Source of the DNA: an uncultured Erysipelotrichaceae bacterium
GTDB taxonomy: Bacteria; Bacillota_I; Bacilli_A; Erysipelotrichales; Erysipelotrichaceae
Direction: 5' to 3'
Length of the DNA: 10,933 bases
Assembly: GCA_910586285.1 (NCBI GenBank)
Contig: CAJUGR010000067.1
Location: 1 to 10,933, forward strand
Under the pieces are notes generated by a model. The model saw nothing but the letters and a program-made list of their open reading frames with translations, had not been told where the DNA came from and ran no database searches. Made by a program: the position numbers and the translations under genes. Every line of letters begins with the position of its first letter. Positions within the stretch are counted from its first letter, which is position 1. Shown here one piece after another: positions 6,749 to 10,933 of this stretch.

Positions 6749-9103
6749 ATGGAAAATCTGATACAAACCGAGCGTATTGCGATCTTAAAAGACAAGATGT
6801 TACAAGCACCGCGATATGCCTCCATCGAACAAGCAAGAATCATCACCGAAGTTTATCAAAACCATGAATCATGCTCGATTCCCAAAAAACGGGCGTTGTC
6901 CCTAAAGGCGGCTCTTGAACAAATGGAAATCGGTGTGGAAAAGGAAGAATTGATCGTTGGTAATCGTACCAAAGGGGTTCGTTACGGCGTAGTATTTCCG
7001 GAGAGCGGATGCTCATGGGTGGATAAAGAATTAGAAACCTTGCCGACTCGCGCTCAAGATCAATTTCTGGTACGGGAAGAAGACATCAAGGAATTCCGTG
7101 AACATATTTATCCATACTGGAAAGGACGATCTATGGAAGATGTCATCCGCAGCCGTTATGGCAGAGAAATCAGTGCCATGGCCAAAGTGGTAAAGATCAA
7201 TCAGAAGGATCATGCGCAAGGACATATTTGTCCGGATTGTGCCACTTGGCTGCGCAAGGGTCCAAGCGGTTTACGCGAAGAAGCGAAGGCCAACCTTGCG
7301 ACATGTGATCCGAGTCAAAAAGAATTCTATGAATGTACGATTCTTGTATTGGAGGGTGCCTGTCATTTCATGATGCGCTATCACGATACGATTATGAATA
7401 TGATTGCGGACAGTACCGCAGAAGATCATGAAACGCTGTTAAAGGTCGCTGCCATCTGTAAAAAGCTGGCACAGGAACCGGCAGAAACCTTTCATGAGGC
7501 GCTGCAGTCGCTCTGGTTTTTATTTGTGATTCTGCATATGGAATCCAATGCCTCTTCCTTCTCTCCGGGGCGGATGGATCGCTATTTATATCCTTATTAC
7601 CAAAAGGACATCGAAAACGGCACACTGACTCATCAAGAAGCATTGGAACTGATCGAATGTTTATGGCTGAAATTCAACCAAATCGTTTATTTGCGCAATC
7701 AAAACAGTGCGAAATACTTCGCCGGTTTCCCAATCGGCTTTAACATTGCGGTTGGCGGCATTGATGAAGCGGGAAATGATATCTATAACGAATTATCACA
7801 GCTGTTTTTAAAAGCCCAGTATCACTTGGGACTGCCGCAGCCCAACTTATCGGTACGCCTTCATCGCGGTACCTCACATGAGTTGATGCAGGAAGCGATC
7901 CAAGTTGTCGCAAAAGGCAGTGGGATGCCGCAATTCTTCAATGATGAAGCGATTGTCAAAGCCATGCATGAAGATTTACACATTGATATCGAAGATGCCC
8001 GTAATTATGCCATTGTCGGCTGTGTGGAATTGACGACCCACGGCAATAATCTTGGCTGGTCGGACGCTGCAATGTTTAACTTTAACAAAGTACTGGAGCT
8101 GACGATAAATAACGGAAAATGCCTATTGAGCGGAGAACAGATCGGGCTTAATTTGGGCAATCTGGAAACCTATGCGACTTTTGCGGATTTGGAAGCGGCT
8201 TTCCAAAAACAAATTGATTATTTTATTGACGAAATGATGAAAGCAGAAGTCATCGTTGAGCAGTGCCATCAGGAATGTCTTCCCACAGCATTTTTATCAA
8301 CGGTCATTGACAACTGTTTAGAACGCGGTTTGGATGTGACCAAAGGCGGCGCAAAATACAACCTGTCCGGGATTCAGATGATCCAGGTTGCCAATTTGGC
8401 GGATTCATTGGCTGCGATGAAACAGCTTGTCTACGATAAGCATACCATTAGTGCCAAAGAATTGTTGGAAGCATTGCGTTGTGATTTCCGCGGTCATGAG
8501 ATTACGCAGGCTATGTTATTAAATAAAGTACCCAAATACGGCAATGATGTCACTTGGGTGGATGAGTTGGGAGCGCGTTGGGCCGGTTATTTCCGCGAAC
8601 GGATGAAGGATTATACCAACTATCGCGGCGGGCCTTATCATACCGGTATGTATACCGTATCGGCTCATGTTCCGATGGGTGAAAATGTTGGTGCTTCTCC
8701 TGATGGGCGCAATGCCCTAACCCCCCTTGCGGATGGCGGCATGTCGCCGGTATACGGACGCGATATCGCCGGACCTACGGCAGTATTAAAAAGTGTCGCG
8801 CGGATGCAAAACTCCTATACGACCAACGGCGGATTGTTAAACATGAAGTTTCTGCCGCAGTTTTTCCAAACGGAAACCGGACGAATGAAATTTGAAAATT
8901 TCTTACGATCGTTCGTTGATCTGGAAATCCCTCATATCCAATTCAACGTTGTTAATAAAGAAGACTTATTGGACGCACAGATTCATCCGGAGAATTACCG
9001 TTCCCTCACCGTGCGGGTAGCGGGTTACACCGCCTACTTCGTTGAACTGGTCGGTAAGTTACAGGATGAAATCATTGAAAGAACCACATATGAAAACATC
9101 TGA
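6749..9103 (+). CDS. PflD-like glycyl radical enzyme (formate acetyltransferase-like / dehydratase family)
   Basis: A 784-residue glycyl radical enzyme that works only anaerobically after radical formation on Gly759 (RVAGYTAYFVEL, 756-767). The active-site thiyl Cys425 sits in GCVE (424-427). The neighbours D439 (GWSDAAMFN) and H159 (GHICPD, 158-163), plus the Ser-rich MESNASSFSPGR (264-275), match positions that bind substrate in glycerol- and choline-type GREs. The GCVE motif argues against true pyruvate formate-lyase, which has a Cys-Cys pair. Overall wording is closest, from memory, to E. coli PflD; the substrate is unknown. An odd point is that the usual Tyr/aromatic after PD is Cys here, giving CPDC at 161-164. 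The start at 6749 is chosen because GGGAGG (6738-6743) lies 5 nt upstream; the same frame is open back to 6614, but that would place coding sequence over the promoter. The next gene overlaps the end by 14 nt. Confidence 0.93.
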   Translation: MENLIQTERIAILKDKMLQAPRYASIEQARIITEVYQNHESCSIPKKRALSLKAALEQMEIGVEKEELIVGNRTKGVRYGVVFPESGCSWVDKELETLPTRAQDQFLVREEDIKEFREHIYPYWKGRSMEDVIRSRYGREISAMAKVVKINQKDHAQGHICPDCATWLRKGPSGLREEAKANLATCDPSQKEFYECTILVLEGACHFMMRYHDTIMNMIADSTAEDHETLLKVAAICKKLAQEPAETFHEALQSLWFLFVILHMESNASSFSPGRMDRYLYPYYQKDIENGTLTHQEALELIECLWLKFNQIVYLRNQNSAKYFAGFPIGFNIAVGGIDEAGNDIYNELSQLFLKAQYHLGLPQPNLSVRLHRGTSHELMQEAIQVVAKGSGMPQFFNDEAIVKAMHEDLHIDIEDARNYAIVGCVELTTHGNNLGWSDAAMFNFNKVLELTINNGKCLLSGEQIGLNLGNLETYATFADLEAAFQKQIDYFIDEMMKAEVIVEQCHQECLPTAFLSTVIDNCLERGLDVTKGGAKYNLSGIQMIQVANLADSLAAMKQLVYDKHTISAKELLEALRCDFRGHEITQAMLLNKVPKYGNDVTWVDELGARWAGYFRERMKDYTNYRGGPYHTGMYTVSAHVPMGENVGASPDGRNALTPLADGGMSPVYGRDIAGPTAVLKSVARMQNSYTTNGGLLNMKFLPQFFQTETGRMKFENFLRSFVDLEIPHIQFNVVNKEDLLDAQIHPENYRSLTVRVAGYTAYFVELVGKLQDEIIERTTYENI

Positions 9104-10007
9104 GGCACTTGTATTTGACATCAAACGCTTTGCGGTACATGACGGTGCGGGATTAAGAACCACAGTGTTCTTCAAAGGCTGTCCCCTGTCCTGTCGTTGG
9201 TGTCAAAATCCGGAAGGATTATCCCCCAGGCGCCGTATCGTCTACTTTGAGAATCGCTGTATTCATTGTCGGCGCTGCAAGCAGACAGCCGATACGGATC
9301 AGCTGACCTATCAGAATGATCGGCCATTCTTCCATCATCCTGAAACAGGATGCTATGACGCTCTGATTGAAGCCTGTCCTGCCGGTGCCATCCGCTATGA
9401 CTCTCATTCCTACGATGTGGAAACGCTGTTACAAAAAATCATGGAAGATCGGGTATTCTTCCGTGAAGAAGGCGGAGTCACCTTTTCCGGCGGTGAGCCG
9501 TTTCTGCAAAAGGAGTTTCTCATCACCATTCTGCGCCGTTGTCATGAAGAAGGCATTCATACCGCGATTGAAACCTCGCTGTATGCGCCTTATGAACTCA
9601 TCGAGCAGGCACTGCCGTATTTGGATCTGATATATATCGATCTGAAAATATTCGATGATTCCAAACATCAGGAAGCCACCGGCGTATCGAATCAGCTGAT
9701 CAAAGATAATATCACCAAGGTCTTAACCGGCTCTTATAAAGACCGTGTTATCATCCGTACTCCCTTGATTCCGGGATACAGCGCTGATGATGATAACATT
9801 CGCGCCATTGCGGCGTTTCTAGTTCAACTGCATTCCGATATCAAATATGAATTGTTAAATTACAACCCATTGGCATCGGCTAAATATTCCTTGGTTGATC
9901 GGGAATACGGAATCGATTCCTCTTATCAGATGTTTAACAAAGCACAAATGAAGCATTACCATGATCTTGCCAAACAGGCAGGCATTCACAATTTAATAAT
10001 AGAATAG
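9090..10007 (+). CDS. Glycyl-radical enzyme activating enzyme (radical SAM, PflC/YbiY-like)
   Basis: A 305-residue activase that uses SAM and a [4Fe-4S] cluster to abstract H from the GRE glycine. The radical SAM motif CPLSCRWC gives Cys31, Cys35 and Cys38; the GGE-type SAM motif TFSGGEP is at 131-137. The N-terminal DIKRFAVHDGAGLRT (10-24) is the typical GRE-activase opening. A ferredoxin-like insert follows, but with only Cys57, 60 and 63 plus Cys88 and 96, fewer than the eight of a two-cluster insert; a single auxiliary cluster is likely, as in YbiY-like enzymes. I chose the ATG at 9090 because homology begins there. The frame is open to 9042, deep inside the GRE gene, which would add 16 unrelated residues. 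The 14-nt overlap with the GRE and the weak Shine-Dalgarno (GAAAG) point to translational coupling. The GRE gene just upstream is its presumed substrate. Confidence 0.94.
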   Translation: MKTSEALVFDIKRFAVHDGAGLRTTVFFKGCPLSCRWCQNPEGLSPRRRIVYFENRCIHCRRCKQTADTDQLTYQNDRPFFHHPETGCYDALIEACPAGAIRYDSHSYDVETLLQKIMEDRVFFREEGGVTFSGGEPFLQKEFLITILRRCHEEGIHTAIETSLYAPYELIEQALPYLDLIYIDLKIFDDSKHQEATGVSNQLIKDNITKVLTGSYKDRVIIRTPLIPGYSADDDNIRAIAAFLVQLHSDIKYELLNYNPLASAKYSLVDREYGIDSSYQMFNKAQMKHYHDLAKQAGIHNLIIE

Positions 10008-10021
10008 AGGAGGAAAACAAC

Positions 10022-10702
10022 ATGGAATTTATTATTGACACTGTGAATTTAGACGAAATCAAAGAGGCAGTCGAGTACTTACCGATTGTCGGTGTTACCA
10101 GCAACCCTTCAATCGTGAAGGCAACCTCACCCGAGCATTTCTTTGATCATATGCGAACGATTCGTTCCATCATCGGTAAGGAGCGCAGTCTGCATGTTCA
10201 AATTATTGCCAAGGACTGCGAAGGAATTTTGAAAGAAGCGGATAAAATCTTATCTGAGATCGATTCGGATGTTTATGTAAAAATTCCGGTATCCTATGAA
10301 GGCATCAAAGCCATCAAAACTTTAAAGTCACAAGGCCGTAAGGTTACCGCTACTGCCGTATACGATTTGATGCAGGCTTATATGGCATTGGCAGCCGGAG
10401 CCGATTATATCGCTCCTTATGTGAATCGCATCGGCAATTTAGGCAGTGATCCCAATGAATTAATCCGTGAATGTGTAAAACGGATTAACACTGACGGTTA
10501 TGATTGTAAAATCGTTGCGGCCAGCTTTAAGGGCGTGAAACAGATTTGTGATGCATGGAATAACGGCGCTCAGGCGATCACCGCACCGGTGGCACTGTTA
10601 AATCAGATCTTCAAAAATCCGAACATTGAAAAAGCTGTCAATGACTTTAATGCGGATTGGTACAGCATGTATGGTGAAGGCAAAGGTCTGTGTGATCTGT
10701 AA
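10022..10702 (+). CDS. fsa: Fructose-6-phosphate aldolase (FSA, transaldolase-like)
   Basis: A 226-residue class I aldolase of the small transaldolase family; FSA cleaves fructose 6-phosphate to dihydroxyacetone and glyceraldehyde 3-phosphate. The Schiff-base lysine is Lys87 in VYVKIPV. Asp6, Thr26-Asn28 (TSN), Thr111, Tyr133-Arg136 (YVNR) and Ser168 (AASF) line up with E. coli FsaA. Gln60 and Tyr133, in place of the Glu and Phe of true transaldolase, favour FSA over transaldolase activity. The length is slightly above the usual 220. AGGAGG at 10008-10013 lies 8 nt before the ATG and 14 nt separate it from the activase stop, so it is the third gene of the operon. The same partnership with a PflD-type GRE exists in E. 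coli (fsaB near pflDC). This suggests a pathway yielding or using dihydroxyacetone or glycolaldehyde-like C2-C3 units; that part is inference. Confidence 0.92.
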   Translation: MEFIIDTVNLDEIKEAVEYLPIVGVTSNPSIVKATSPEHFFDHMRTIRSIIGKERSLHVQIIAKDCEGILKEADKILSEIDSDVYVKIPVSYEGIKAIKTLKSQGRKVTATAVYDLMQAYMALAAGADYIAPYVNRIGNLGSDPNELIRECVKRINTDGYDCKIVAASFKGVKQICDAWNNGAQAITAPVALLNQIFKNPNIEKAVNDFNADWYSMYGEGKGLCDL

Positions 10703-10712
10703 GCCTTGCTGA

Positions 10713-10933
10713 TTAATCACAGAAAACAATCGGTTTGGGGACACTTTGAGCCATGGGATTGGTAATGATCGCATCAAATTCATCAAATGCCGCAAAGCAG
10801 ACAATGCCGCTTTCCTGACATTTCCCGCTATCCGCCACCACGTAAGCATGGCGGCTGTTGGCCATGGCGTGTTTCTTGATCGCTGCGGCTTCCAATGAGG
10901 TACAGGTACAATCGCCGTCCTTAACATAACGAC
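10713..10933 (-). CDS. DeoR-family transcriptional regulator, C-terminal part (5' end outside window)
   Basis: A 73-codon open frame enters from the right edge and stops at 10713. It reads SLEAAAIKKHAMANSRHAYVVADSGK, then a spaced FAAFDEFDAIITN. This corresponds to the end of the DeoR/GlpR C-terminal sugar-phosphate sensor domain (consensus like E.A..K..M...S...VVLADSSKF, then a FD.IITD element). The DNA-binding helix-turn-helix and most of the sensor lie outside the window. The gene is convergent with fsa, 10 bp apart. DeoR-family proteins usually repress sugar or polyol catabolic operons and respond to a phosphorylated sugar, so this is a good candidate to control the GRE-activase-fsa operon. 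The match is by pattern memory, and the target is inferred from position only. Confidence 0.75.
   Translation of the reverse strand, partial: RYVKDGDCTCTSLEAAAIKKHAMANSRHAYVVADSGKCQESGIVCFAAFDEFDAIITNPMAQSVPKPIVFCD

Noticed and set aside
9042..9089. Upstream start of the activase at 9042
   Set aside because: It adds 16 residues unrelated to the family and lies deep in the GRE coding region; 9090 fits the conserved N terminus.
9101..9103. GRE and activase as a fusion or frameshift pair
   Set aside because: The 14-nt overlap with separate stop and start is the normal coupled arrangement, and both proteins are full length.

Overview
The window looks like chromosome of a low-to-moderate GC Bacillota (Firmicutes). 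Supporting signs are an HPr kinase/phosphorylase, strong GGAGG-type ribosome sites, short spacers, and a uvrA-hprK-lgt-ppaX gene order typical of that phylum. An Erysipelotrichia-like or related gut anaerobe is my best guess, inferred from the oxygen-sensitive glycyl-radical operon and the clostridial-style collagen-like protein. I cannot confirm it without a search.

Left block (1-4945, minus strand): a tight operon uvrA -> hprK -> lgt::ppaX, with 0-14 bp between genes. The last gene runs off the left edge. Its reading frame continues without a stop from a complete seven-helix prolipoprotein diacylglyceryl transferase straight into a PpaX-type HAD phosphatase. In Bacillus subtilis lgt and ppaX are separate genes of the hprK cluster. 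Here the pyrophosphatase that removes PPi from the HprK phosphorylase reaction appears to be tethered to the membrane by Lgt.

Middle (4946-6748): a divergent intergenic region leads to a plus-strand collagen-like gene. It has a Cys/Asp-rich head, 52 unbroken Gly-X-Y triplets and a short tail, and a clear rho-independent terminator follows. About 600 bp of mostly non-coding DNA come next. They hold fragmentary open frames that look like a decayed gene, a perfect 10-bp hairpin, four 10-bp direct repeats and a sigma-A type promoter.

Right block (6749-10702, plus strand): a three-gene operon encodes a PflD-like glycyl radical enzyme, its radical-SAM activase (14-nt overlap) and a fructose-6-phosphate aldolase of the FSA type. 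The same gene set occurs at the E. coli pflD/pflC/fsaB locus, whose GRE substrate I do not know to be established. A convergent DeoR-family regulator (C-terminal part only) closes the window. It is a natural candidate for acting on the direct repeats upstream of the operon.

The items most worth following are the Lgt-PpaX fusion, the helically phased repeats in front of the glycyl-radical operon, the unusual Cys pair in the active-site loop of the GRE, and the Cys-rich collagen-like protein.
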